From assembly GCF_030211955.1 (NCBI RefSeq), contig NZ_JASODI010000006.1:60158-124157 (forward strand): a stretch of DNA of 64,000 nt, written 5' to 3'. The notes under the pieces are model-generated. The model saw only the letters and a program-made list of their open reading frames with translations. It made no database searches and had not been told where the DNA came from. Positions 35,024-42,427 of this stretch are shown in pieces. How positions within the stretch are numbered: the first letter of the stretch is position 1; every line of letters starts with the position of its first letter. The stretch is from Corynebacterium frankenforstense. Lineage in GTDB: Bacteria; Actinomycetota; Actinomycetes; Mycobacteriales; Mycobacteriaceae. Both the position numbers and the translations under genes were made by a program.

Positions 35024-35353
35024 TCAGTCCATCTGGAGTACGGCGCGCAGCCGGGCGAACGGCTCCGGACACACGCGGTGCACGACGGTGCGGCCGATCT
35101 GCGAGCGCTCGAGCAGCCCGACCTCGGTCAGCTTCTTCAGGTGGTGCGAGACCGTCGGCTGGCTCAACCCCACCAGTTCTGTCAGCTCACCTACCGTGGT
35201 CGGCCCGCAGCCGCCGGCGGCGAGCTGGGCGAGGATGCGCAGGCGGTTCGGCTCGGCGAGCACCTTGAACAGCTCGGCATACCGGGCCGCCTCAGCGTCG
35301 TCGAGCGGCCCGCTGCCCAGTGAACAGCACTCCCCGGATCGTGGACTCGTCAT
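35024..35353 (-). CDS. arsR: ArsR arsenic-responsive repressor
   Basis: 109 residues from the ATG at 35353. Winged helix with ELTELVGLSQPTVSHHLKKL. Cysteines at 9, 10 and 49 (GECC, GGCG) match the As(III) site pattern of the C. glutamicum repressor (two neighbouring N-terminal Cys plus one in the next helices) and not the CxC type of E. coli. It would bind the palindrome at 35366-35385 and release it with arsenite or antimonite. Confidence 0.88.
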   Translation of the reverse strand: MTSPRSGECCSLGSGPLDDAEAARYAELFKVLAEPNRLRILAQLAAGGCGPTTVGELTELVGLSQPTVSHHLKKLTEVGLLERSQIGRTVVHRVCPEPFARLRAVLQMD

Positions 35354-35365
35354 GGCTCCAATGTT

Positions 35366-35385
35366 ATATTGACGGCTGTCAATAT
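35366..35385. promoter_or_regulatory. ArsR operator in the divergent ars promoter
   Basis: Perfect 8-bp arms ATATTGAC and GTCAATAT around GGCT, in the gap between arsR (starts 35353) and acr3 (starts 35411). TTGAC within the palindrome can serve as a -35 element, so repressor binding would block both directions. Confidence 0.8.
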
Positions 35386-35410
35386 GAAAGACGCGAGAGG
35401 AGCCCACCCC

Positions 35411-36559
35411 TTGTCCACCCCCTCACCGCAGGCCCGCGCCCCACGATCCGGAAGACCCGGGCAATCCGGGGCTCCCGGCACGCCACACCGTGCGCGCATG
35501 TCCGTCGCGGACCGGTACCTGCCGGTGTGGATCCTGATCGCCATGGCAGTCGGCCTGTTGCTCGGGCGCACGGTGCCGGGCCTCGGCACGGCGCTGAGCG
35601 CTCTCGAGATCGGCGGCGTCTCGCTGCCGATCCTGATCGGGCTTCTCGTGATGATGTACCCGCCGCTGGCCAAGGTGCGCTTCGACAAGACCGCGGAGGT
35701 CGCCGCCGACCGCAGGCTCATGGTGCTCTCGCTGACGCTGAACTGGCTGGTCGGACCGGCGTTGATGTTCGCTCTCGCCTGGATCTTCCTGCCCGACGAG
35801 CCGGAGCTGCGCACCGGGTTGATCATCGTCGGCCTGGCCCGGTGCATCGCGATGGTGCTCGTGTGGACCGAGCTCTCCTGCGCGGACCGCGAGGTCACCG
35901 CCGTGCTGGTGGCGGTCAACGCGCTGTTCCAGGTGCTCATGTTCGGCGTGCTCGGCTGGTTCTACCTGCAGGTGCTTCCCGGGTGGCTGGGGCTGGCCAC
36001 CACCACCGCGGAGTTCTCCTTCACCGCCATCGTGACCTCGGTACTGGTCTTCCTCGGGGTCCCGCTGCTGGCGGGGCTGGTCTCACGCTGGATCGGGGAG
36101 CGCCGACGGGGCCGCAAGTGGTACGAGTCCCGGTTCCTGCCCGCGATATCCCCGCTGGCCATGATCGGCCTGCTCTACACCATCGTGCTGCTGTTCTGCC
36201 TGCAAGGCGAGCAGATCACCGCTCAGCCCCTGACCGTGGCCCGCGTAGCCCTGCCGCTGCTGATCTACTTCGTCGGGATGTTCGCCCTGGCGCTTCTGGC
36301 CTCACGGGCCGCCGGCCTGGGCTACGCGCGTTCAACCTCGGTGGCGTTCACCGCGGCGGGCAACAACTTCGAGCTGGCCATCGCGGTCTCGATCGGCACC
36401 TTCGGGGCGAATTCGGCGCCGGCGCTGGCCGGTACCATCGGTCCCCTGGTGGAGATCCCCGTGCTCGTCGGCCTGGTCTACGTCGCGCTCTGGCTCGGCC
36501 CGCGGCTCTTCCCCGGCGACCCGACGCTGCCCGCACCCCGCAGACCGCGGGCACGCTAG
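35411..36559 (+). CDS. acr3: ACR3-family arsenite efflux pump
   Basis: 382 residues and about ten membrane helices. I start at the TTG at 35411, 8 nt after GAGAGGAG; in-frame ATGs at 35384 (inside the operator region) and 35498 are poorer. GLARCIAMVLVW contains the conserved Cys (145) and GNNFELAIAVSIG the conserved Glu (321) needed for As(OH)3 transport in this family. Regulated with arsR-arsO through the shared palindrome. The 30 N-terminal residues before RYLPVWILIAM are hydrophilic and Pro/Arg-rich. Confidence 0.85.
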   Translation: MSTPSPQARAPRSGRPGQSGAPGTPHRARMSVADRYLPVWILIAMAVGLLLGRTVPGLGTALSALEIGGVSLPILIGLLVMMYPPLAKVRFDKTAEVAADRRLMVLSLTLNWLVGPALMFALAWIFLPDEPELRTGLIIVGLARCIAMVLVWTELSCADREVTAVLVAVNALFQVLMFGVLGWFYLQVLPGWLGLATTTAEFSFTAIVTSVLVFLGVPLLAGLVSRWIGERRRGRKWYESRFLPAISPLAMIGLLYTIVLLFCLQGEQITAQPLTVARVALPLLIYFVGMFALALLASRAAGLGYARSTSVAFTAAGNNFELAIAVSIGTFGANSAPALAGTIGPLVEIPVLVGLVYVALWLGPRLFPGDPTLPAPRRPRAR

Positions 36560-36617
36560 CCCACCGTGCGCGACCGACGCTCCCGGCGCCCGCCGCCCCG
36601 AGCCGCTGAACCCGCCC

Positions 36618-37154
36618 CTACGGCCGGTCGGGCTCGACGCGCGCGCCCTGCCCCTGCGCGGTCTGCACGTAGTTCGCGGCGTGCGGGATGAAGGCCTGCG
36701 ACTCCTCGGCCGTCAGCTCGCGGCGTACCTTCGCGGGCACCCCGGCGGCCAGCGAGCGCGGCGGGATCTCCGCGCCCTCGAGGACCACCGCGCCGGCGGC
36801 GATGAGCGAGCCCTCCCCGATCCGGGACCGCGAGAGTACCTTCGAGCCCATGCCGATCAGGCAGCCGTCGGCCACGTGCGCGCTGTGCACCAGGGCCAGG
36901 TGCCCGACGGTGACGTCGTCGCCGAGCACGCACTCCTCGCCGGTGTCGACGTGCAGCACGCAGTTGTCCTGGATGTTGGTGCGCTCGCCGACGCGGATCG
37001 CGCCGACGTCGCCGCGCAGGACCACCCCGTAGAAGACGGAGGCCCCGGCGGCCACGGTCACGTCGCCGATCAGGGTCGCCGTCGGCGCGATCCACGCGTC
37101 CGGGTGCACGGTGGGCCGGCGGCCCTCGTACTCGTAGAAGTAGGGCCCGGTCAT
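36618..37154 (-). CDS. gamma-class carbonic anhydrase-like protein
   Basis: 178 residues from the ATG at 37154. Left-handed beta-helix of hexapeptide repeats (PTATLIGDVTVAAGASVFYG). Metal ligands fit His68, His85 and His90 (LHVD, VGHLALVH), and Arg/Asp in VLRGDVGAIRVG are conserved. Gamma carbonic anhydrase family proteins hydrate CO2 or act as scaffold; bacterial members often have weak activity. It overlaps the upstream HAD gene by 4 nt (ATGA), so the two are translationally coupled. Confidence 0.8.
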   Translation of the reverse strand: MTGPYFYEYEGRRPTVHPDAWIAPTATLIGDVTVAAGASVFYGVVLRGDVGAIRVGERTNIQDNCVLHVDTGEECVLGDDVTVGHLALVHSAHVADGCLIGMGSKVLSRSRIGEGSLIAAGAVVLEGAEIPPRSLAAGVPAKVRRELTAEESQAFIPHAANYVQTAQGQGARVEPDRP

Positions 37155-37747
37155 TTGAGCCCCAGCTCCCCGGCCACGGAGTCCCAGCCGGTGAAGAGCA
37201 CCGCGCACAGGCCGGCGGCCTCGGCGCCGGCGATGTAGTCCTCACGGTCGTCGAAGAAGACGGTGTCGCGCGGCGAGGCGCCCAGCGCGTCGACGGCCAC
37301 GGCGAAGGCCTGGGTGTCCGGCTTGGCCACGCCGATGTCGCAGGAGAAGGTCACCGCGTCGAACTCGTCGAGCCACCCGGAGTGGCGCCGGCGCACACGT
37401 GCTGCCAGCCCGGTCGGGATGTTGGAGAGGATGCCGACCTTGTAGCCCTTGTCGCGCAGGGCCAGCACGTTGTCGACGACCTCGTGGTCGGCCTCGAGGC
37501 AGTCGCCGTAGTCGGCGGCGATGGCCTCCTGGATGTCGAGGTCCTCGACCCCGGCGCGCAGGGCGACCTGGCGCCAGTAGTTGACCTCGGTGACCTGGGC
37601 GGCGTCCAGGGCGGGGCGCAGCTCGGCGTAGACCGGCCAGATGTCCTCGTTGCCGCCGGCGGCGGCGAGGACGCCGCGGCGGAAGCTCGGGCCGGGCAGA
37701 CGCATGAGCACGCCGTACATGTCGAACAGCAGGGTGGGGTGACTCAT
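37151..37747 (-). CDS. HAD-superfamily hydrolase (YihX-like)
   Basis: 198 residues. Motif I FDMYGVL with nucleophile Asp9, motif II in ILSNIPTG, Lys in GVAKPD, and motif III FFDDREDYI. The DxYGV form and the cap helix layout fit the YihX/epoxide-hydrolase-N-terminal group of sugar-phosphate phosphatases. Substrate unknown. Coupled to the gamma carbonic anhydrase gene downstream by a 4-nt overlap. Confidence 0.78.
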   Translation of the reverse strand: MSHPTLLFDMYGVLMRLPGPSFRRGVLAAAGGNEDIWPVYAELRPALDAAQVTEVNYWRQVALRAGVEDLDIQEAIAADYGDCLEADHEVVDNVLALRDKGYKVGILSNIPTGLAARVRRRHSGWLDEFDAVTFSCDIGVAKPDTQAFAVAVDALGASPRDTVFFDDREDYIAGAEAAGLCAVLFTGWDSVAGELGLK

Positions 37748-37806
37748 CAGGCATCCTTTCGTCGGTCACCACGATACGTACATTTTCGGCCCGTAGGATC
37801 GGCCCC

Positions 37807-38220
37807 ATGCGCATGATCTGGAACCTCTTCGTGCACGCCGTGGCCACCGCCTTCGCCCTGCTCGTCGTCACCGCCTTCGTGCCCGGGGTGGACGTCTCCG
37901 TGCCGGCCGCCCCGCTGGTCGGCGACGGCGGGCACGACCGCCTGTGGGTCTTCCTGGGCGTCGGCGCGATCATCGTGGTGCTCAACACGCTGGTCAAGCC
38001 GGTGGTCCAACTGCTCGGCCTGCCCCTGACCATCCTCACGCTGGGGCTCTTCTCCCTGGTGATCAACGCGGCGATGCTGCTGCTCGCCGCGGCGGTGGCC
38101 CAGTCGGTGGGCCTGGGGCTGACGGTCTCCGGGTTCTGGGCGGCGGTCTTCGGCTCCATCGTGCTGGGCCTGGTCAACGCCGTCGTCAGCCCGATCACCG
38201 CGGGGCTGACCCGACGCTGA
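37807..38220 (+). CDS. four-helix membrane protein (YvlD / phage holin 4 family)
   Basis: 137 residues, four hydrophobic segments, with VLNTLVKPVVQLLGLPLTIL and GFWAAVFGSIVLGLVNAVVS as the family hallmarks (PF04020). Despite the family name there is no phage context. TAGGAT (37794-37799) stands exactly 7 nt before the ATG, a leaderless start. Function unknown; membrane-stress roles have been proposed for relatives. Confidence 0.75.
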   Translation: MRMIWNLFVHAVATAFALLVVTAFVPGVDVSVPAAPLVGDGGHDRLWVFLGVGAIIVVLNTLVKPVVQLLGLPLTILTLGLFSLVINAAMLLLAAAVAQSVGLGLTVSGFWAAVFGSIVLGLVNAVVSPITAGLTRR

Positions 38221-38271
38221 GGCGCGGTCGCTTGCCGACGCCGCGTCGGTCGGCCCCGGCGCGTCCCACCC

Positions 38272-38297
38272 GGCCCCGGCGCTGAGGCGCCGGGGCC
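38272..38297. terminator. bidirectional hairpin
   Basis: 11-bp stem GGCCCCGGCGC / GCGCCGGGGCC with loop TGAG, between the convergent membrane-protein and nitroreductase genes. No T-run. A reverse copy of the dispersed motif (38230-38242) lies just upstream. Confidence 0.6.
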
Positions 38298-38307
38298 TCA
38301 GTGGTTG

Positions 38308-38886
38308 TCAGTAGCGGTCGTCGACGCGGCGGTTGGCCGCACGGCCCGGGTGGGCCGGGGTCTCGTCGGGGTAGCCGGCGGCGACGACGAGCGCAATGGA
38401 GCGGTCGGAGCGCCCGCCGAGCCCGATGGCCTCCTTGACCTTCTCCTCGTCCCAGCCGGTCGTCGGGCTGGTGGCCAGGCCCTCGGCCTGCGCGGCGACG
38501 AGCAGGAAGCCGCCGACGAGCATCGCGTCGCGCAGGCCGTGCTCGCGGCGGACGGCCTCGGAGCGCGTGGCGCGCCCGGCGCGTAGGTTCTTCGCGCGCT
38601 CGGCGCCGAGGATCTCCTCGTCGTCGTCCTGCTCGATCTCGGAGCGGCCGACGGCGACGAAGACGACGGGCGCGTCGAGGAACTGCCGCTGGCCCGAGGC
38701 CTCGAAGAGGGCTTCCTTGACGTCGTGGTCGCGGACGACGACGAGGTCGCGCAGCTGCGCGTTGAAGGCGCTGGGCGCCTCCAGGGCGAGCTCGGCGACG
38801 CGGTCGATGACCTCGTCGGAGGGGACCAGGTCGGTGTACTTGCGGGTGGCGCGGCGCGAACGGATGGCCTCTTCGACGGTGAGCAT
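38308..38886 (-). CDS. nitroreductase-family FMN protein
   Basis: 192 residues. IRSRRATRKYTDLVPSDEVI is the N-terminal FMN-binding signature, APSAFNAQLRDLVVV the second and GLATSPTTGWDEEKVKEAIG a later family block. These enzymes reduce quinones or nitro compounds with NAD(P)H. GAGGAG precedes the ATG. The upstream gap holds three GACATGTC palindromes, so induction by a dedicated regulator is likely. Confidence 0.8.
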   Translation of the reverse strand: MLTVEEAIRSRRATRKYTDLVPSDEVIDRVAELALEAPSAFNAQLRDLVVVRDHDVKEALFEASGQRQFLDAPVVFVAVGRSEIEQDDDEEILGAERAKNLRAGRATRSEAVRREHGLRDAMLVGGFLLVAAQAEGLATSPTTGWDEEKVKEAIGLGGRSDRSIALVVAAGYPDETPAHPGRAANRRVDDRY

Positions 38887-38972
38887 TCTGGAGAGCTCCT
38901 CAAGACATAGTTGACGCGTAAACGTTTCGCGGCGATCCTACGCGAACCCGCCCCGACACGACCATGCGTCAA

Positions 38973-39039
38973 CGACATGTCGACGCGATCGACACATCGG
39001 GCAGACATGTCGTTTTTTCTCCTCTGAATCGACATGTCC
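38973..39039. promoter_or_regulatory. three GACATGTC palindromes upstream of the nitroreductase
   Basis: CGACATGTCG at 38973-38982, AGACATGTCG at 39003-39012 and CGACATGTCC at 39030-39039, 30 and 27 bp apart on one face of the helix. They lie 90-150 bp upstream of the nitroreductase start on the minus strand, after the end of the amidohydrolase gene. Confidence 0.6.
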
Positions 39040-39044
39040 CCGCA

Positions 39045-40436
39045 TCACCCCAGGTAGTCGGCCACCGCCAGGCGCCCGCCGGCCGCCTCGAACGCGGCGC
39101 GCGCCGCGGCCAGCAGCTCCGGCTCGTCGAGCATGTCCACGGCCACCTGGGCCAGGCCCGCGGCGGCGTCCACCGCGGCGTCGACACCCGCCTTACTGCG
39201 GGCGCACTCGGCGAAGCGCGCGGTGTGCAGCGCGGCGTCGTCGGGGCCAATCTTGATCATCGGGTGGATGCCGGGCACCAGGTGCGAGACGTTGCCGAAG
39301 TCGGTGGAGGCCGCCAGCGAGTCCGGCAGGATCCCGCCGGGCAGCGCGGTGCGCCCGCGCAGCACCTGGGTGCGCGCCCACCGCCGGGCGAGGACGTGGT
39401 TGTTGCGCACCGGCAGGCTCGGCGGGTGGATGTCCCAGTCCAGCTCGACGTCGACGCCGGCCATGCGCGCGGCGCCGAGCAGCACGTCGTCGACACGCGC
39501 GGACAGGTCGCGCAACGCCGCCGGGATCAGCGAGCGCACGTAGACCGACAGGCGCGCCTCGTCGGGGATGACCGAGGGGCGCCGCCCGCCCGAGTCGATG
39601 ACGGCGTGCAGCCGGTCGCTCGGCGGCATCTGCTGGCGTAGCAGCCCGAAGCCCTGGTAGGCGAGCGTCGCCGCGTCCAGCGCGTTGCGCCCCATGAACG
39701 GCTGCGAGGAGGCGTGCGCGGAGATCCCGCGGAAGGTCGCGGTCATGGTGCGCCGGCCCACCCAGGCGTGTTCGGCGAGGTCGTAGCCGAAGGGGTGGAC
39801 CATCACCGCGGCGTCGATGCCGTCGAAGGCGCCGCCCCGGATCATGTGCTCCTTGCCGGTGTGGCCCTCCTCGGCCGGGGTGCCCAGCAGCACGATCCGC
39901 CCCGGGCCGGTCACTCCCCGCTCGAGCTCCCGGGCGGCGGCGAGGAAGGCGCCGACCCCGGCGGCGGCGATGATGTTGTGCCCGCAGCCGTGGCCGAGGC
40001 CCGGCAGCGCGTCGTACTCGGCGAGGATCGCGACCGTCGGCCCGCCGTCGCGGGCGTCCCCGCCGTCGCCTTCGATTTCCGACGTCCCGCCGCCCGGCGT
40101 CTGCGCCACCGCCCGCAGGGCGGTGGGAAGGCCCCCGACGCCGGTCTCGACGCGGTGGCCGTGGGCGCGCAGCAGCTGCGCCAGGGCGGCGGCCGCGTGG
40201 TGCTCCTCGAAGGCCTCCTCGGGGTGGTCGTGCAGGTCGAGGGCCAGGTCGCGCAGCTCGCCGCGCAGCTCCTCGGCGTCGGCGGCGATGCGCTGCCACG
40301 ACGGGGAGGGAGCTTCACTCCCTCCCCCGGAAGCTCCTCCGGCGTCGGCGGCCCCGGCGCGCTCCCGGGCACGGGCGGCGCGGGCGTCGAGAAGCTTGCG
40401 GGTGTGGTCGAGGTACGCGGTCGACGGCGTGTCCAT
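39045..40436 (-). CDS. M20-family amidohydrolase (AbgB-like)
   Basis: 463 residues from the ATG at 40436. GLGHGCGHNIIAAAGVGA and PAEEGHTGKEHMI carry the metal ligands and catalytic Glu of the M20D family; VMVHPFGYD and STDFGNVSHLVPGIHPMI follow. In E. coli AbgA/AbgB cleave p-aminobenzoyl-glutamate after import by AbgT; the transporter gene here lies 5 nt upstream, so the pair is an operon with the same layout. Two low-complexity insertions (AGAADAGGASGGGSE near 28-42 and a GGDARDGG loop) are not family-typical. Confidence 0.8.
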   Translation of the reverse strand: MDTPSTAYLDHTRKLLDARAARARERAGAADAGGASGGGSEAPSPSWQRIAADAEELRGELRDLALDLHDHPEEAFEEHHAAAALAQLLRAHGHRVETGVGGLPTALRAVAQTPGGGTSEIEGDGGDARDGGPTVAILAEYDALPGLGHGCGHNIIAAAGVGAFLAAARELERGVTGPGRIVLLGTPAEEGHTGKEHMIRGGAFDGIDAAVMVHPFGYDLAEHAWVGRRTMTATFRGISAHASSQPFMGRNALDAATLAYQGFGLLRQQMPPSDRLHAVIDSGGRRPSVIPDEARLSVYVRSLIPAALRDLSARVDDVLLGAARMAGVDVELDWDIHPPSLPVRNNHVLARRWARTQVLRGRTALPGGILPDSLAASTDFGNVSHLVPGIHPMIKIGPDDAALHTARFAECARSKAGVDAAVDAAAGLAQVAVDMLDEPELLAAARAAFEAAGGRLAVADYLG

Positions 40437-40441
40437 GGGCC

Positions 40442-42163
40442 CTACCCTGCCAAAAAGACGCCCTGGCCGGGGCCCAACGGGAGATCGAAGTAGAACCAGA
40501 CGGCCAGCAGGCTGACCCAGGTGATCCAGAAGGGCACGACGAAGACGACCAGCCGGCTCATCAGCGTGCCCAGCCCGGCCTTCGGCTCGTAGCGGCGCAG
40601 CAGGCCGAGGATGACGATCATGTACGGATTCATCGGCGTGATGATCTGGGTGGCCGAGTCGCCCACGCGGAAGGCCGCCTGCGTGAAGCCGGGCTCGTAG
40701 CCGAGCAGGGCGAACATGGGCACGAAGACGGCGGCCATCAGGGTCCACATCGCGGAGCCGGAGATGATCAGCAAGTTGAGCACGCTGGCCAGGATCGCGA
40801 AGCCGACGATGGCGGCGAAGCCGGTCAGGCCGATGGACTCGAGCAGCGCCGCGCCCTTGACGGCGGTCCAGGTGCCGATGCCGGTCCAGGTGCCGATGCC
40901 GGTCCAGGTGCCGATGCCGGTCCAGTTGAACAGCTCGACGAACTGCCCCAGGATGAACGCGAGCACGAGGAAGCCGGAGAGGTCGATCAGGGACTTGCGC
41001 ATCATGTCGACGACGTCGTCGAAGCGGCGGATCGAGCCGGCGACCATGCCGTAGGCGATGCCCATCACCGCGAAGAAGACCACGACGATGAAGACGATCG
41101 AGTTGAGCAGAGGGGACTGCGGCAGGTAGCCGCCGTCCTCGTTGCGCCAGGGCGAGCCCGGCCACAGCACCGCGGCGGTGATGACCACGCCGACGAGCAG
41201 GGTCACCCCGAGCGAGACCTTCAGGGCGGCCCACTCGCGGGCGGTCAGCTCGGGGTCGAGGCGGTGGTCGTCGGCCTTCGCGGTCTCGAACTCCTGCTGG
41301 CCGGAGGCGGTGCGCTCGACCGGGACGTCCTGGCGCCACATGCGCGGTTCGAGGACGCGGTCGATCAGCCAGCCGGCGACGACACCGAGCAGCACGGCCG
41401 AAGCGATGTTGAAGAAGTAGTTGGACACCGGGTTGGCCTCGGTGGCCTCGTGGCCGGGAAGCGTACCCATCACGGCGTTGGTGATGCCGGCGAACAGGGC
41501 GTCGAGGCTGGTGGGCACCAGCGCGGTCGAGTAGCCGGCGCCCACGGCGGCGAATCCGCCGAGCAGGCCGGCGACGGGGTGGCGGCCGGCGGCGCGGAAG
41601 ACCATGGCGGCCAGCGGCGGCACGACGACGAAGGCGGCGTCGGCCATCACCGAGGCGGTCACGCCGATCACGCCGACGGCGTAGGGCAGCAGGGTCTTGT
41701 TGGCGCTGCCGAAGAGCTTGCGGATCAGCGCGGAGAGCATCCCGGAGCGCTCGGCGACGCCGACGGCGAGCATGATCGGCAGCACGGTAACCAGGGGCGG
41801 GAAGCCGATGTAGTTCTCGGCGACGTTCTCGGTCAGCCACACCATGCCCTCGCCGGTGAACAGCCCCTTGACGTGGAGCTCCTCGTCGGAGCCGGGCACG
41901 GCGACCGAGACGCCGGCCCACGCCATCACCGAGGAGGCCAGGGCGGTGATCAGGAAGAGGTAGGTGAACAGGAGGAAGGGGGTGGGCAGCTTGTTGCCCA
42001 CCTTCTCGACGCCGTCGAGGGTGCGGTCGCCGAGGCGGGCCAGCCGGGAGCGCGGGGCGTCGGCCTCCGCGGTGGCGGTGGCGGTCGCGCCGGACCCGGC
42101 GGCGCCGGAGCCACCCGCGCCGGACCCGGTCGATTCCTGGGTGCGGTCGGTCTTGTCGTCCAT
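40442..42163 (-). CDS. abgT: AbgT-family transporter
   Basis: 573 residues with about nine to eleven membrane segments and two re-entrant loops (GAGYSTALVPTSLDALFAGI and SATQIITPMNPYMIVILGLL). AbgT proteins import p-aminobenzoyl-glutamate or export antimetabolites. The N-terminal 35 residues are Gly/Ala/Thr-rich. At the end of the conserved helix FVELFNW, the motif WTGIGT is present three times in tandem where relatives have one, caused by an 18-bp repeat (40865-40925). A palindrome at 42258-42280 upstream may be its operator. Start ATG at 42163. Confidence 0.82.
   Translation of the reverse strand: MDDKTDRTQESTGSGAGGSGAAGSGATATATAEADAPRSRLARLGDRTLDGVEKVGNKLPTPFLLFTYLFLITALASSVMAWAGVSVAVPGSDEELHVKGLFTGEGMVWLTENVAENYIGFPPLVTVLPIMLAVGVAERSGMLSALIRKLFGSANKTLLPYAVGVIGVTASVMADAAFVVVPPLAAMVFRAAGRHPVAGLLGGFAAVGAGYSTALVPTSLDALFAGITNAVMGTLPGHEATEANPVSNYFFNIASAVLLGVVAGWLIDRVLEPRMWRQDVPVERTASGQQEFETAKADDHRLDPELTAREWAALKVSLGVTLLVGVVITAAVLWPGSPWRNEDGGYLPQSPLLNSIVFIVVVFFAVMGIAYGMVAGSIRRFDDVVDMMRKSLIDLSGFLVLAFILGQFVELFNWTGIGTWTGIGTWTGIGTWTAVKGAALLESIGLTGFAAIVGFAILASVLNLLIISGSAMWTLMAAVFVPMFALLGYEPGFTQAAFRVGDSATQIITPMNPYMIVILGLLRRYEPKAGLGTLMSRLVVFVVPFWITWVSLLAVWFYFDLPLGPGQGVFLAG
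40865..40925. repeat. 18-bp tandem repeat inside abgT
   Basis: Three exact copies of GGTCCAGGTGCCGATGCC (40865, 40883, 40901) and a partial fourth. The unit is in frame and encodes a six-residue WTGIGT-type repeat, so copy-number change alters protein length without breaking the frame. Confidence 0.95.
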
Positions 42164-42257
42164 GAGCCGCGCCTTTCAGTGGATTCAGCCGGCGGGGAGA
42201 CGGGCGGCGGGACCCGGGGCCCACCGCGGTGCCGCCTCCGCGCCGGTATCGACGTGT

Positions 42258-42280
42258 GGTGCAGTTCACTTTATTGCACC
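42258..42280. promoter_or_regulatory. inverted repeat upstream of abgT
   Basis: Arms GGTGCA and TGCACC separated by 11 AT-rich bases, about 95 bp upstream of the abgT start and 150 bp before the divergent gene at 42428. Operator-like. Confidence 0.4.
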
Positions 42281-42427
42281 AAAGTGTCGCGTGTGGTGGA
42301 AAACGGGCCACGGACGAACCGGGGCCGTTGTGTCCCGGCCTCCCACTAGACTCAGTACCCGCATCACAACCCCACTCCGACCCTGCCCCGGCGGGCGGGC
42401 CGGCCGCGAGGAAGGACACGCATCATC

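Noticed and set aside
40865..40925. CRISPR-like repeat
   Set aside because: 18-bp units are directly adjacent without spacers and encode a regular peptide repeat inside abgT.
39045..42419. 1124-codon frame joining the M20 gene to sequence opposite or overlapping abgT
   Set aside because: The upstream two thirds run through abgT in another frame; the amidohydrolase begins at 40436.
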